Of a stretch of 64,000 nt of DNA, positions 63,984 through 64,000 are shown piece by piece. The position numbers were made by a program, and so were the translations under genes. Within the stretch, counting starts at the first letter, position 1; each line of letters begins with the position of its first letter. The DNA lies in the NCBI RefSeq assembly GCF_900112315.1, contig NZ_FOLL01000013.1, positions 1 to 64,000 of the forward strand, written 5' to 3'. This DNA comes from Parapedobacter composti (GTDB lineage: Bacteria > Bacteroidota > Bacteroidia > Sphingobacteriales > Sphingobacteriaceae). Under the pieces are notes generated by a model. It made no database searches and was not told the DNA's origin. It was given only the letters and a program-made list of their open reading frames with translations.

Positions 63984-64000
63984 CACATTAATTCTTCAAC

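Noticed and set aside
1..64000. CRISPR arrays, tRNA or rRNA genes, integrases or complete insertion sequences
   Set aside because: Read through for repeat-spacer patterns, tRNA-like folds and transposase motifs; none found.

Overview
The window is a stretch of a Bacteroidota chromosome, most likely Sphingobacteriales; a Parapedobacter-like genus is my guess and not shown by the sequence. Evidence: promoter boxes of the Bacteroidota type TAnnTTTG, gliding-type ABC genes (gldA, gldF/gldG), a SusC/SusD pair with an ECF sigma factor and FecR anti-sigma factor, and DUF4374, BT_3928-like and DUF1599 families. Coding density is high. I see no rRNA, tRNA, CRISPR array, phage gene, integrase or complete insertion sequence.

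Layout. 1-8.9 kb: the 3' part of a TonB-dependent receptor whose 5' end is missing, a DUF4374 lipoprotein, and two tandem ~900-residue M14 zinc carboxypeptidases. 9-26.9 kb: housekeeping and mixed genes: tatA/E, tex, cysE-cysM, a HipA-like kinase with DUF3037, DUF1599, a DoxX-like membrane protein, aroK, a glycerophosphodiesterase lipoprotein, gldA, a small beta-barrel protein, a fused gldF-gldG, a succinyl/acetyl-CoA transferase, an AraC regulator, a DUF1080 lipoprotein, rpsT and a TrmH-type methyltransferase. About 550 bases (25421-25970) hold no convincing gene but carry 21-bp tandem repeats and a strong bidirectional terminator.

26.9-52.7 kb is the main feature: a polysaccharide utilization locus, entirely on the minus strand. 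In transcription order it runs ECF sigma, sulfatase, FecR, SusC, SusD, beta-helix protein, sulfatase, GH29 fucosidase, SGNH hydrolase, GH29 fucosidase, sulfatase, sulfatase/beta-helix fusion, and three more sulfatases. That makes seven sulfatase genes, two GH29 genes and two beta-helix proteins. All seven sulfatases keep the Cys-x-Pro-(Ser/Thr)-Arg formylglycine motif. The combination points to a sulfated, fucose-containing glycan such as a fucoidan (inference). The sigma/FecR pair would switch the locus on when SusC senses ligand. A plus-strand promoter box and terminator in the fecR-susC gap suggest a short antisense RNA over the susC leader. The 38-44 kb part is clearly more AT-rich than the 27-37 kb part, so the locus looks assembled from pieces.

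52.8-64 kb returns to housekeeping genes: sucD, a DtxR/MntR regulator, smpB, a membrane-anchored MutS-like ATPase, pcm, a hypothetical outer-membrane protein, priA, DUF423 and a large DUF3352 protein. Several of these have a -7 box only 4-8 bases before the start codon, which suggests leaderless messages.
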